A stretch of 35,836 bases of DNA, taken from positions 1 through 35,836 of the forward strand of contig JAKEGK010000172.1 in NCBI GenBank assembly GCA_022627515.1. Direction: 5' to 3'. Position numbers and translations under genes: made by a program. This document shows, piece by piece, positions 25,989 through 35,559 of the stretch. How positions within the stretch are numbered: the first letter of the stretch is position 1; every line of letters starts with the position of its first letter. The notes under the pieces were generated by a model that searched no databases, was not told the DNA's origin, and saw only the letters and a list, made by a program, of their open reading frames with translations. The DNA is from Gammaproteobacteria bacterium (lineage in GTDB: Bacteria > Pseudomonadota > Gammaproteobacteria > SZUA-152).

Positions 25989-27362
25989 TCATCCGGTTTT
26001 ATCTTTATCCTGCACTTCTTTTTTCGACACGGCCTGTTGATCCAGCTGCCGCAAATACCGCAATTTTTCCGCGATTTTCTGCTCCAGCCCCCGGCCGGCC
26101 GGTTGATAGTATAGCTTTTCAGGCATGGCATCGGGAAAATATTTTTCGCCCGCCGCGTAGGCATCCGGCTCATCATGCGCATAACGATAGGCTTCGCCGT
26201 AGTTCAAGTCTTTCATCAGGCGGGTGGGCGCGTTACGCAATTTGAGCGGCACGTCCAGCGAACCATACCGCTGCGCATCCTGCATTGCCGCATTATAGGC
26301 AACATACACGGCGTTGCTTTTCGCCGCGCACGCGAGATAAACCACCGCCTGCGCCAGCGCCAATTCGCCTTCCGGGCTGCCCAGCCGTTGTTGCGTATCC
26401 CAGGCATTCAGCGCCAGTTGCAGCGCGCGCGGATCCGCGTTGCCAATATCCTCCGACGCCATGCGCACAATTCTTCGGGCGAGATACAGGGGATCACAAC
26501 CCCCGTCGATCATGCGCGCCATCCAGTACAGGGCGGCGTCAGGATCGGAACCGCGCACGGATTTATGCAGCGCGGAAATCTGGTCGTAAAAGGCTTCTCC
26601 TCCCTTATCGAAACGGCGCAAGTTTCCGGTGAGGACTTCATTTAACAAATCCGGCGTAATGGTGATTCGGCCGTCCGCGGAGGGTTCAGCGAGATCACTG
26701 CAAATTTCCAGCACATTGAGCGCACGCCTGGCATCGCCATCGGCAAACTGCGCCAGTGATTTGCGTAATTCCAGCGGCAAATCAATAGCCAGTTTTCCGA
26801 GTCCCCGTTCGCTGTCAGTCAATGCGCGGCCGATTATAGCCAGCAACGCGTCCGTATCCAGGCTTCTTAGCACGTACACCCGGGCGCGGGACAACAAGGC
26901 GTTATTCAGTTCGAAGGAAGGATTTTCAGTGGTGGCGCCAACAAAAATCACCGTTCCATCCTCGACGAAAGGAAGAAAGGCGTCCTGTTGCGCCTTGTTG
27001 AAGCGGTGCACCTCATCCACAAACAATATCGAATCCTGCTGATGCAGTTCACGATGCCGCTGCGCCTGATCAATGGCATGACGAATTTCCTTAACTCCGG
27101 AAAGCACTGCGGACAGCGTCAGAAACTGCGCGTTGATGGTTTGCGCAATCAGGTAGGCCAGGGTGGTTTTGCCCGTTCCCGGAGGTCCCCACAAAATCAT
27201 GGAGTGCAAGCGGCCCGATTCAATGGCCTGCCGCAATGGTTTGTTCACACCGAGCAAATGTTGTTGGCCAAAAAACTCATCAATTCGCGCCGGACGAATC
27301 CGGTCCGCAAGCGGCCGCTGGTTTAAATCGGGGTCTGTTGCCAGTAAATCGGGATTATTCAT
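25989..27362 (-). CDS. rarA: Replication-associated recombination protein A (AAA+ ATPase)
   Basis: AAA+ ATPase related to clamp loaders and RuvB (MgsA, WRNIP1 homologue) that acts at stalled replication forks. The 457-residue protein has the N-terminal RPLADRIRPARIDEFFGQQH segment, Walker A GPPGTGKTT at 59-67, Walker B in LFVDEVHRFNK, sensor 1 GATTENPSFE and the tetramerisation region with SVRGSDPDAALYWMARM. Length fits the family (about 447). It follows lolA by 37 bases, as in E. coli and Pseudomonas. The C-terminus has a Lys/Asp-rich tail. Confidence 0.98.
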   Translation of the reverse strand: MNNPDLLATDPDLNQRPLADRIRPARIDEFFGQQHLLGVNKPLRQAIESGRLHSMILWGPPGTGKTTLAYLIAQTINAQFLTLSAVLSGVKEIRHAIDQAQRHRELHQQDSILFVDEVHRFNKAQQDAFLPFVEDGTVIFVGATTENPSFELNNALLSRARVYVLRSLDTDALLAIIGRALTDSERGLGKLAIDLPLELRKSLAQFADGDARRALNVLEICSDLAEPSADGRITITPDLLNEVLTGNLRRFDKGGEAFYDQISALHKSVRGSDPDAALYWMARMIDGGCDPLYLARRIVRMASEDIGNADPRALQLALNAWDTQQRLGSPEGELALAQAVVYLACAAKSNAVYVAYNAAMQDAQRYGSLDVPLKLRNAPTRLMKDLNYGEAYRYAHDEPDAYAAGEKYFPDAMPEKLYYQPAGRGLEQKIAEKLRYLRQLDQQAVSKKEVQDKDKTG

Positions 27363-27399
27363 GAAAGGTTCGCCGGCGGTTTGTATTTATTCCGGCGAT

Positions 27400-28059
27400 T
27401 TATTTTTCTTTGGACTCACCGGTTTCATTGATCACGTCAACGCCCGGGGGCGGTTCAAACGTAAATACCGAAGGATCGATAACCGGATTCCGTTCCAGAT
27501 GCGAGAACGTCAGACGGGTAATTTGTCCGAAAGCGTCCTTGAGTTCCATGATTTGCAGATTGTCTCCGGAAAACGCCAGCAGTAATTTCTCGAAACCCGC
27601 CTCCTGTTGTTTGGGCATTAACTGCAGCCAGAACAGCGATGATTCACCTTGCATGACCTCGGTAATTTCCCTGACTTCAAACCGGTCAGTAATAGCGGCA
27701 TCGCCGCTTAATAACACCGCAGGGGTATCGCCTAGCGCCAAATCAAGGTTTTTGACGATAACCTGCTCCATTTCCACATCATAAATCCATAACTTTTTAC
27801 CGTCGGCAATAATTTGCTGTTCATACGGTGTCTGATACTGCCAATTAAACTTGCCGGGACGCTGCATTTGCAGCACTCCCTCGGATTTTTCCACCGCGCG
27901 CTTGCTTTCGCTGATCACGGATTGTGTGAAATCCGCGCGCATGCTGCGGACCTGCGTGAAAAACTTTTCCAATTGCTGTTCGGCCGTACCCGCCGGCACA
28001 ACAACTGAATTGAAAAGACCCAACAACAGACAGACGAGCAACACAACGGGCTTTTTCAT
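27400..28059 (-). CDS. lolA: Outer-membrane lipoprotein carrier protein
   Basis: Periplasmic chaperone that takes lipoproteins from LolCDE in the inner membrane to LolB. The 219-residue protein has a cleavable signal (MKKPVVLLVCLLLGLFNSVV), then the family's start (QQLEKFFTQVRSMRADFTQ), GVLQMQRPGKFNWQY, IIADGKKLWIYDVEMEQV and FTFEPPPGVDVI. Length is typical. It lies between ftsK and rarA. The several lipoproteins in this window (BamC and those at 10136, 18627 and 21872) would depend on this pathway. Ribosome-binding site weak. Confidence 0.97.
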   Translation of the reverse strand: MKKPVVLLVCLLLGLFNSVVVPAGTAEQQLEKFFTQVRSMRADFTQSVISESKRAVEKSEGVLQMQRPGKFNWQYQTPYEQQIIADGKKLWIYDVEMEQVIVKNLDLALGDTPAVLLSGDAAITDRFEVREITEVMQGESSLFWLQLMPKQQEAGFEKLLLAFSGDNLQIMELKDAFGQITRLTFSHLERNPVIDPSVFTFEPPPGVDVINETGESKEK

Positions 28060-28131
28060 AGTAAGCGATCAACTCAACAGTAAGGGAAAAGAATGGTTAA
28101 GAAAATATTGATTATGTTTTTTTAAATTAGT

Positions 28132-28146
28132 TTGTCTTGAAGACAA
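28132..28146. terminator. Perfect short palindrome after ftsK
   Basis: TTGTCTT and AAGACAA flank one base, nine bases beyond the ftsK stop codon. Read on the plus strand it is followed by GTTTTTT; on the minus strand (the ftsK direction) it is followed by ACTAATTT. It may attenuate transcription between ftsK and lolA, or stop antisense transcription entering ftsK. Confidence 0.4.
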
Positions 28147-28154
28147 GTTTTTTA

Positions 28155-30461
28155 TCACAGCTCCGGCGGTGGCGGCGCCAGCACTTCACGGCTGCCGTTG
28201 GATTGCAGCGGCCCGACAACGCCATTTTTTTCCATTTCCTCCACCATGCGGGCCGCGCGGTTATAGCCAATCTTCAGGCGGCGTTGCACGCCGGATATGG
28301 AAGCGCGCCGGGATTCGGTGACAATCGCAACCGCCTGGTCATACAATTCATCGACGTCACTGCTGTTCTCTTCCAGCACCGGATAGCCTTTATCCGTAAT
28401 TGCGGATGAACCGGCAAGTATATCTTCATCATAATCCGGTGCGCCGCGGCTCTTCAGATCGGCAACCACCCGGTGCACTTCTGCGTCGGAAACAAAAGCG
28501 CCGTGCACACGCACTGGAATGCCTGTGCCTGGCGCAAGATAAAGCATATCGCCATGACCCAGCAGTTGCTCGGCGCCGCCCTGATCCAGGATCGTGCGCG
28601 AATCCACTTTGGCGGATACCTGGAAAGCAATCCGTGTGGGAATATTCGCCTTGATCAAGCCGGTCAACACATCCACTGACGGGCGCTGCGTGGCCAGAAT
28701 CAGGTGGATACCGGCGGCGCGGGCTTTTTGCGCCAGGCGCGCAATCAGCTCTTCCACTTTCTTGCCCACCACCATCATCATGTCGGCCAGTTCATCGATC
28801 ACGATAACAATCAACGGGAACGGTTCCAGATAGCGTTCTTCGGCGTCATCCAGCAATTCATTTGGCGTATAGGTGGGATCGGCAATCCACTCCTCCCTGT
28901 CAGCGGCGTCTTTCACCTTTTTATTGTATCCCGCCAGGTTGCGCACTCCGAGATACGCCATCAGGGTATAGCGTCGTTCCATTTCCGCGATCGCCCAGCG
29001 CAACGCGTTGGCGGCCTGTTTCATGTCGGTCACCACCGGGGCCAACAGATGCGGAATACCTTCATACACCGAAAGCTCGAGCATTTTCGGATCTATCATG
29101 ATCAGGCGCACTTCGCTGGGCGTGGAGTTATACAACAGGCTCAAGACCATGGCGTTCAGGCCCACCGATTTACCGGAGCCTGTGGTGCCCGCCACCAGCA
29201 AATGCGGCATTTTTTGCAGATCGGCGATAATCGGTTGGCCACTGATATCTTTTCCCAGCGCAACGCTCAGGGGCGAATGCGCGTTCTCGTATTGCCTGGA
29301 GCGCAGCACTTCACTCAGACGCACTACTTCGCGCACTTCGTTGGGCACTTCAAGTCCGATAGTGGATTTGCCCGGTATTACCTCAACCACCCGCACACTT
29401 ATGGCTGACAGGGAACGCGCCAGGTCCTTGGCAAGCGCGCTGATTTGGCTGACTTTCACGCCCGGCGCCGGATCCAGTTCATACCGGGTGACGACAGGCC
29501 CGGGGTGCACGGCAACCACCTGCACTTCGATGCCGAAATCCAGCAGCTTTAACTCAACGGTGCGTGATATGGCTTCGAGCGCTTCCTTGGTCATCGGGTT
29601 TTTCCTGGTTTCCGCCACATCCAGCAAGGACAACGCAGGCAGGGCCTCTTCCGCCGGTGGTTCGAACAACGGCACCTGACGCTCCTTGTCTTCGCGCTCG
29701 GAGTATTCGATCTTTTCCACGACCGGCTCGATCTTTATGGGTTTGCGTTTTTCCTTTTTCTTTTTCTGCACTTCAACAACTTCTTCTCTCTCCAGTTTCG
29801 CACGGCGGCCCTCAATATAGTCACGCAGCCGGTACCATTGATCAATGCTTCTGTTGAACAAACCGAAGGTCAGCCGTCCGGTTTCGTCCATCACCCGGAA
29901 CCAGGATAAGTTGGTAAACAGAGTAACGCCTGTTAAAAACAATGCGACCAGTAACAGCGTGCCGCCGAGAAAACTGAAAACGCCGATCAAGCCATTGCCA
30001 ACGACATCACCCAGAATCCCGCCGGAATTTAATGGTAATTGGGAGATATCCGCGAAATGCAGCGTGGCCAGTCCCGTTCCGGCGCACAGCGTCAAAACAA
30101 AACCGATGGCCCGCAATATACCTGTCCGCATATCAACGCTTGTTGCATCGTCGCGGCCTTTAAACGTCAGCCAGCCCACGTAGGCGACCATGATGGGAAA
30201 CAGATAAGCCAGATAACCAAACAAATAAAGAAATGAATCCGCGAACCAGGCTCCGGCAACACCACCGGCGTTGCGCACGTTATCGGTTGTTTCACTGTGT
30301 GACCAGCCGGGATCGGCGCTGTCATAGGTAATTAACGAAGCCAGTAAATAGATCGCAATCGCGCCGAAGACAATTAACGCACCTTCACGCAAGCCCCGCA
30401 CAGTAGTTTCCGACAAGGGCGCGGAGTTTTTATTGGACGCTTTCGCTGTTGCTTGAGCCAA
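28155..30461 (-). CDS. ftsK: DNA translocase FtsK
   Basis: Septal DNA pump that clears chromosome dimers and activates XerCD. The 768-residue protein has four hydrophobic segments (about 27-46, 68-98, 117-133, 150-183), a charged linker (about 220-270, Lys/Glu rich), and the motor with Walker A GTTGSGKS at 425-432 and Walker [15 protein letters not shown] at about 550-563. The C-terminal gamma domain (about 700-760, [20 protein letters not shown]) reads KOPS sites. The linker is much shorter than in E. coli FtsK (1329 residues) and like that of Pseudomonas. The start is TTG at 30461, with AGAGG nine bases upstream. First gene of the run to cysG; its promoter should lie in 30462-30645. Confidence 0.98.
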   Translation of the reverse strand: MAQATAKASNKNSAPLSETTVRGLREGALIVFGAIAIYLLASLITYDSADPGWSHSETTDNVRNAGGVAGAWFADSFLYLFGYLAYLFPIMVAYVGWLTFKGRDDATSVDMRTGILRAIGFVLTLCAGTGLATLHFADISQLPLNSGGILGDVVGNGLIGVFSFLGGTLLLVALFLTGVTLFTNLSWFRVMDETGRLTFGLFNRSIDQWYRLRDYIEGRRAKLEREEVVEVQKKKKEKRKPIKIEPVVEKIEYSEREDKERQVPLFEPPAEEALPALSLLDVAETRKNPMTKEALEAISRTVELKLLDFGIEVQVVAVHPGPVVTRYELDPAPGVKVSQISALAKDLARSLSAISVRVVEVIPGKSTIGLEVPNEVREVVRLSEVLRSRQYENAHSPLSVALGKDISGQPIIADLQKMPHLLVAGTTGSGKSVGLNAMVLSLLYNSTPSEVRLIMIDPKMLELSVYEGIPHLLAPVVTDMKQAANALRWAIAEMERRYTLMAYLGVRNLAGYNKKVKDAADREEWIADPTYTPNELLDDAEERYLEPFPLIVIVIDELADMMMVVGKKVEELIARLAQKARAAGIHLILATQRPSVDVLTGLIKANIPTRIAFQVSAKVDSRTILDQGGAEQLLGHGDMLYLAPGTGIPVRVHGAFVSDAEVHRVVADLKSRGAPDYDEDILAGSSAITDKGYPVLEENSSDVDELYDQAVAIVTESRRASISGVQRRLKIGYNRAARMVEEMEKNGVVGPLQSNGSREVLAPPPPEL

Positions 30462-30645
30462 ATTCCTTTACCTCTGTGTGTGTCCTGCAATCGTTATGTG
30501 AGTTGCATCTCAGTTTAGCCGCATTGGCCCGTAAAAGCCCTAAGCCGGAATTACATTCCGCCACCTGCATGAACAATAAATCTGATTGTATATAGTTTGG
30601 TAAATCTAACGCATTTTGCAAATTTAGTTCATAAAAATCCACATT

Positions 30646-31707
30646 TTATAACTTTTGCAGCGCCGGATGCACGATTTTACCCTGCTTTACGTTAATGCCC
30701 GCGGCTAAATCAGGCTGACGCTCCCAATCCGGCCCCGCCAGACGCAACACATAAGGTAATAACGATGCAGACAGAGCTTGTGATGCGGTATGGGGCACCG
30801 CTCCCGGCATATTGGTCACGCCAAAATGCACCACGCCTTCCCATTCAAAGGTGGGGTTTTGATAGTTGGTGGGACGCGTCGTTTCCACGCAACCGCCCTG
30901 ATCCACGGAAATGTCGACAATGACACTGCCTTTTTTCATAGAGCGCACCATGTCCGCTGTGACGATTTTTTTCGCGCGCTCACCGGCCACCAGGATGGCG
31001 CCCACCAGTAAATCCGCTTGTTTCACGTGCTCGGCCAGGCTGTGCTGATAGGGATACAGCGCCGTCACGTTGTTCCCCAAAGCGCGCATGTGTTCCAGCT
31101 TATTGCGCTGACGATCGAAGACCACCACTTCGGAGCCGATATTGGCCGCATATAAAGCCGCATTGCCCCCGGCAACGCCCGCCCCCAGAATCACCACACG
31201 GCCGCGCTCCGCCGCCGGTAAGCCACCCAGCAAAATGCCGCGCCCTCCCTGCGGGCTATGCAGCAGATGAGCGCCCACTTGCACGGATATGCGTCCGGCT
31301 ATATCACTCATGGGCGCCAGCAGCGGCAACTGGCCATCGGGAAGTTGCACCGTTTCAAATGCCACTGCCGTCAAACCAATCTGTTGCAGCGCTTTCATCA
31401 ACTGTATTTCCGCCGCAAGGTGCAGGTAGGAAAACAGAATCTGACCGGAACGCAGTAATGCCAGCTCGGACGGCTGCGGTTCCTTTACTTTCACGATGAT
31501 CTCACCGGCATCATAGAGCGCCCTGGCATCGGGCACTATTTGAGCGCCTGCCTGTCTAAAATCAGCGTCGCTGTAACCGCTTGGCACACCGGCATCATGT
31601 TCAATAAAAATGTCATGACCATACTGCACTAGATCAGCGACAGCATCGGGAATTAATGCGATACGGCCTTCGAGAGTTTTTATTTCTTTTGGAATACCAA
31701 TGCGCAT
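30646..31707 (-). CDS. ald: Alanine dehydrogenase
   Basis: NAD-dependent enzyme that interconverts L-alanine with pyruvate and ammonium. The 353-residue protein begins MRIGIPKEIKTLEGRIALIP, has the pyruvate-binding lysine in IIVKVKEPQ, the catalytic His in FSYLHLAAE, the Rossmann motif VVILGAGVAGGNAA, and the catalytic Asp in DISVDQGGCVETTRPT. It is slightly shorter than usual (about 370). AAAGGAGATG before the ATG is a near-ideal ribosome-binding site, and TATACT (minus strand, 31741-31746) is a possible -10. In several gammaproteobacteria ald and lrp sit beside ftsK; lrp is absent at this spot. Divergent from trxB. Confidence 0.96.
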   Translation of the reverse strand: MRIGIPKEIKTLEGRIALIPDAVADLVQYGHDIFIEHDAGVPSGYSDADFRQAGAQIVPDARALYDAGEIIVKVKEPQPSELALLRSGQILFSYLHLAAEIQLMKALQQIGLTAVAFETVQLPDGQLPLLAPMSDIAGRISVQVGAHLLHSPQGGRGILLGGLPAAERGRVVILGAGVAGGNAALYAANIGSEVVVFDRQRNKLEHMRALGNNVTALYPYQHSLAEHVKQADLLVGAILVAGERAKKIVTADMVRSMKKGSVIVDISVDQGGCVETTRPTNYQNPTFEWEGVVHFGVTNMPGAVPHTASQALSASLLPYVLRLAGPDWERQPDLAAGINVKQGKIVHPALQKL

Positions 31708-32817
<1,110 letters not shown>

Positions 32818-32828
32818 CCTGCATGGCG

Positions 32829-32865
32829 CTGGCAACTGAGCTGTCAGTTGCCAGTAATCCTTTCG
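32829..32865 (+). terminator. Perfect 11-bp hairpin after trxB
   Basis: CTGGCAACTGA and TCAGTTGCCAG pair perfectly around GCTG (32829-32854), 11 bases after the trxB stop, followed by TAATCCTTTCG. The stem is strong but the T-run is weak, so partial termination or 3'-end protection is plausible. It precedes the start chosen for the next gene. Confidence 0.6.
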
Positions 32866-32885
32866 TCATTCCAGCCTTATTCAAC

Positions 32886-34025
32886 ATGAACATCACCATC
32901 GCCGGCGCTATTAAGGAAATCGGAGCGGATGAATGGAATGCCCTGGCGGGACTGAACTGTCCCTTTGTACGTTACGAATTTCTCTCGGCGCTGGAAACCC
33001 ATCACTGCGTGGGGGAACGATACGGCTGGATTCCGCAACACATTACGTTGCGTGACGGCGATCAGAAACTCATTGGCGCCGTGCCGCTCTACCTAAAAGA
33101 CAACTCTTACGGCGAATTCGTGTTTGACTGGGGCTGGGCGGAAGCTTATCACCGCAGTGGCCTGCAATATTACCCCAAGCTGGTAGTAGCCACGCCTTAC
33201 ACACCGGCTACCGGTCCACGCTTATTGATAGACAGTAATCAAGACTATAACACGATTGCCAAACATTTGATTGCCGCCAGCCTGCAACATGCCGATAGCC
33301 TGAAAGTCTCTTCGCTGCACTGGCTGTTCACCAATGCGCGGGACACGCAACAACTGACGCAACAGGGTTTCATGCAGCGCCTGGGCTGCCAGTTTCATTG
33401 GACCAACCACGGTTACGAAAGCTTCGAACACTATTTGCAGGCGTTAAGCCGAAACAAACGCAAAAACATTGTGCGTGAACGCCGTCATGTCAGTGACGCC
33501 AATGTGCAACTGGAAATAGTCAATGGGCATGAAGCAGCGGAACAGCACTGGCATATCTTTCACCGCTATTACGAATCCACCTTTATGAAGCTGGGCGGTT
33601 ATGCCACCTTATCGGAAGATTTTTTTCAGGAAGTCGCATCGGCGATGCCTGATAGTATCGTGCTGGTCATGGCCAAATTGGATAAACAGTACATTGCCGC
33701 CGCATTAAGCTTCCGCGGCAGTGATACCCTTTATGGCCGGCATTGGGGTTGCGAAAAAGAAATCAACAGCCTGCATTTTGAAGCCTGTTATTACCAGGGC
33801 ATCGAATATTGCATCAGGTATGGCTTGCGGCGTTTTGAACCGGGCGCGCAAGGGGAACATAAAATCGCCCGTGGTTTTTTACCCGCCCCCACCTGCTCAG
33901 CCCACTGGATCGCCAATCCAAGGTTTAAAGATGCCATCAGCGAATTTCTGGACCGCGAAACGCGCGGCATGCAGCACTACATGCAACAGCTGCAGGAACA
34001 CTCGCCGTTTAAACAATCAAATTAA
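32886..34025 (+). CDS. COG3146/DUF482-type N-acyltransferase (GNAT fold)
   Basis: Predicted acyltransferase of the FemAB/GNAT-like COG3146 family, 379 residues. Family marks: PFVRYEFLSALE, GWIPQHITLRD, PLYLKDNSYGEFVFDWGWAEAY (split across residues about 63-85), YYPKLVVATPYTPATG, and RHWGCEKEINSLHFEACYYQGIEYCI. The late segment FEPGAQGEHKIARGF is characteristic. The ATG at 32886 is chosen because the protein then starts like its family and because an earlier in-frame ATG (32823) would translate through the trxB hairpin. No clear ribosome-binding site. Often found beside trxB or aat; the acceptor substrate is unknown. Confidence 0.88.
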   Translation: MNITIAGAIKEIGADEWNALAGLNCPFVRYEFLSALETHHCVGERYGWIPQHITLRDGDQKLIGAVPLYLKDNSYGEFVFDWGWAEAYHRSGLQYYPKLVVATPYTPATGPRLLIDSNQDYNTIAKHLIAASLQHADSLKVSSLHWLFTNARDTQQLTQQGFMQRLGCQFHWTNHGYESFEHYLQALSRNKRKNIVRERRHVSDANVQLEIVNGHEAAEQHWHIFHRYYESTFMKLGGYATLSEDFFQEVASAMPDSIVLVMAKLDKQYIAAALSFRGSDTLYGRHWGCEKEINSLHFEACYYQGIEYCIRYGLRRFEPGAQGEHKIARGFLPAPTCSAHWIANPRFKDAISEFLDRETRGMQHYMQQLQEHSPFKQSN

Positions 34026-34605
34026 ACCTTAGTGTTGCAAAAAACACACTCGTTTGCCGTAAGCCGTCTTGGGATAGGCCTTGCCGGACACGCTGTGAAT
34101 ACTTCCGTTCTTGTCTCCAGGAGAATGCTCTGGCGCGGCGTCCATGCCGCGCACGGTCCGTCAACGCCTATCCCAAGGCGGCTTCATCGGGTCACCGGTA
34201 AAACTCACCCAACGTGAGTTTATCCGGCTGCCCATGCTTGTGTGTTTTGCTCGATATTTTTCGCAACATGGTTAAATTTACAAACAATTTTTATGCAACT
34301 GTAAGGTAAATCGATAAATCAATGTTAATAAAACCACAAACTGAATTCACAGAAATCACTATATTCATAAAAATATTTTCGAATTTCCCAGATTGTCCTC
34401 TATAAAAAATTTAGTAATTGACGATACAGAATCGATTTTCAGCCTGTTGGCACTATGGCATCGGGGTTTTTATAAACCACCTCTTAAGTTTCTGTTAAGA
34501 ATAGAAGCCGATATAACGGGTATTCCGATTGAGAAAATCAGTCACTAAATAAATTCATCAATTTAATTCATGATTTAAATCGTTGCTTGCACAGGAGTAA
34601 GAAAA
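34026..34605. other. Intergenic region with repeat and AT-rich upstream segment of the CZB gene
   Basis: About 580 bases without a gene. The left part (34054-34184) is the repeat copy listed separately. The right part (34250-34605) is AT-rich and should hold the promoter of the CZB gene. GCCGATAT at 34507-34514 looks like the -10 box of flagellar sigma-28 promoters, but the nearest -35-like TTAAGTTT (34484-34491) is four bases too far. Confidence 0.6.
34054..34184 (+). repeat. Dispersed hairpin repeat, copy 1, with 19-bp inverted termini
   Basis: AAGCCGTCTTGGGATAGGC (34061-34079) and its inverse (34166-34184) pair over 19 bp with one mismatch around an 86-base core. The core contains ACACGCTGTGAATAC (34088-34102), CAGGAGAATGCTC (34118-34130), a perfect 7-bp hairpin GCGCGGC-GTCCAT-GCCGCGC (34133-34152) and CCGTCAACG (34158-34166). 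TTGCCGTAAGC (34054-34064) overlaps the left arm. All four modules recur in copy 2 on the other strand. No open frame and no target-site duplication seen. Confidence 0.8.
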
Positions 34606-35046
34606 ATGAGTTTGTTAAATTGGTTGGAAAGAAAGTTAGCTGGTGATAATTCCGCTAAATTAACATTCGATAAAGGACAAGAAGAATTTGCGGGACTGAA
34701 TTTAAAACAGGTTCTCGACGCCCATCTGGCATGGAACGACCGGTTGACAAAATATCTGGATGGAACCAGTCAGGAAAATCTGGATGTACATCAAATTGCC
34801 CCTGACAACCTTTGCATACTGGGCAAGTGGATCTACGGGCCGGGTGGAAAACAATTTGCACAACAGCAAGAGTTTAAAGATCTTCGGCAAACACATAAGG
34901 AATTTCATTTGACTGCCGGGCAGGTGCTTGTTGAACACAACCAGGGCAATAAACAAGCTGCCAATCAATTGCTGGCAGGCAAATTCAGAGCGCTTTCCAG
35001 CAAGATACAACTTAATCTTGTCCGCCTGTATGCATCAGCAAACTGA
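34606..35046 (+). CDS. Stand-alone CZB (chemoreceptor zinc-binding) domain protein
   Basis: A 146-residue cytoplasmic protein consisting essentially of one CZB domain. Likely zinc ligands are His40 in LDAHLAWNDRL, Cys70 in CILGKWIYG, and His97/His101 in THKEFHLTAG, the 3His/1Cys set known for the family. CZB domains occur at the end of chemoreceptors and in diguanylate cyclases such as E. coli DgcZ, where zinc or oxidation of the cysteine controls output. Here no output domain is attached, so it may act as a partner protein; the chemoreceptor and GGDEF proteins in the window are far away. CAGGAG precedes the ATG. Flanked by both copies of the hairpin repeat. Confidence 0.9.
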   Translation: MSLLNWLERKLAGDNSAKLTFDKGQEEFAGLNLKQVLDAHLAWNDRLTKYLDGTSQENLDVHQIAPDNLCILGKWIYGPGGKQFAQQQEFKDLRQTHKEFHLTAGQVLVEHNQGNKQAANQLLAGKFRALSSKIQLNLVRLYASAN

Positions 35047-35559
35047 CTGATACCCCTGTTAAGGTGAATAAGCTGGATCGATCGTAACTTTGATATCTAT
35101 AACACAGGGATCAGTACCGTATGCTGCTTACTTACACCCTCGCCTTACCAATACCAACAAAACGAAGTTTGACATCTAACCGCGGATGCGAGATACAAAG
35201 AAAAAACCGTTGACGGCGCAGCTGCGGGATGCAGCAGGTACGAGCACAAGGATGTGCGAGGCAGACTTCGTCTAAAACGAGAAGTCAAGAGTAACGCAGG
35301 AGCAGTTACCGGTGGATGCCGCCGTCGAGCATTCTCCTGCAAACAGGAATGGACGGCCGCTTACGGCAAGCTGCCTCCTGCGGCACTTGTGCATCCATGC
35401 ACTGCGTATTTACAGCGTGTATTGCAATGCACTACCCGGAATCGCTAACCAGCTCACCGCGGCTTCTTTTGCTGAATTGTAATTTTGCGATAGGTTTTAG
35501 TTTGTTTTCTTACGTCAGTACCATTCGGATCAGTGCGCAATATTTGCTACTAACAGAAT
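35047..35559. other. Intergenic region dominated by the second hairpin repeat
   Basis: About 510 bases with no supported gene. 35208-35420 is the repeat listed next. Short open frames across it (such as 35254-35448, plus) follow the repeat sequence and look non-coding. 35421-35559 shows nothing recognisable. Confidence 0.6.
35208..35420 (-). repeat. Dispersed hairpin repeat, copy 2, expanded
   Basis: On the minus strand it carries ACACGCTGTAAATAC (35420-35406), TTGCCGTAAGC (35369-35359), CAGGAGAATGCTC (35339-35327) and CCGTCAACG (35216-35208), shared with copy 1. Between them lie short perfect hairpins: GCTGC/GCAGC (35221-35235), GCAC/GTGC (35244-35257), GTAAC/GTTAC (35291-35309), TCCTG/CAGGA (35335-35348), GCCG/CGGC (35356-35367) and GTGCAT/ATGCAC (35389-35402). 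It spans 213 bases against 79 between the outer shared modules of copy 1. Confidence 0.75.

Noticed and set aside
32823-32885. Upstream ATG start of the COG3146 gene
   Set aside because: It would run through the trxB hairpin and add 21 residues not expected for the family; neither start has a clear ribosome-binding site.
34450-34466. Sigma-54-like TGGCAC upstream of the CZB gene
   Set aside because: The required TTGC at -12 with correct spacing is missing.
35208-35420. CRISPR array or attC/integron interpretation of the hairpin chain
   Set aside because: Hairpins differ in sequence and spacing, there are no regular direct repeats, and no cas gene or integrase is present.
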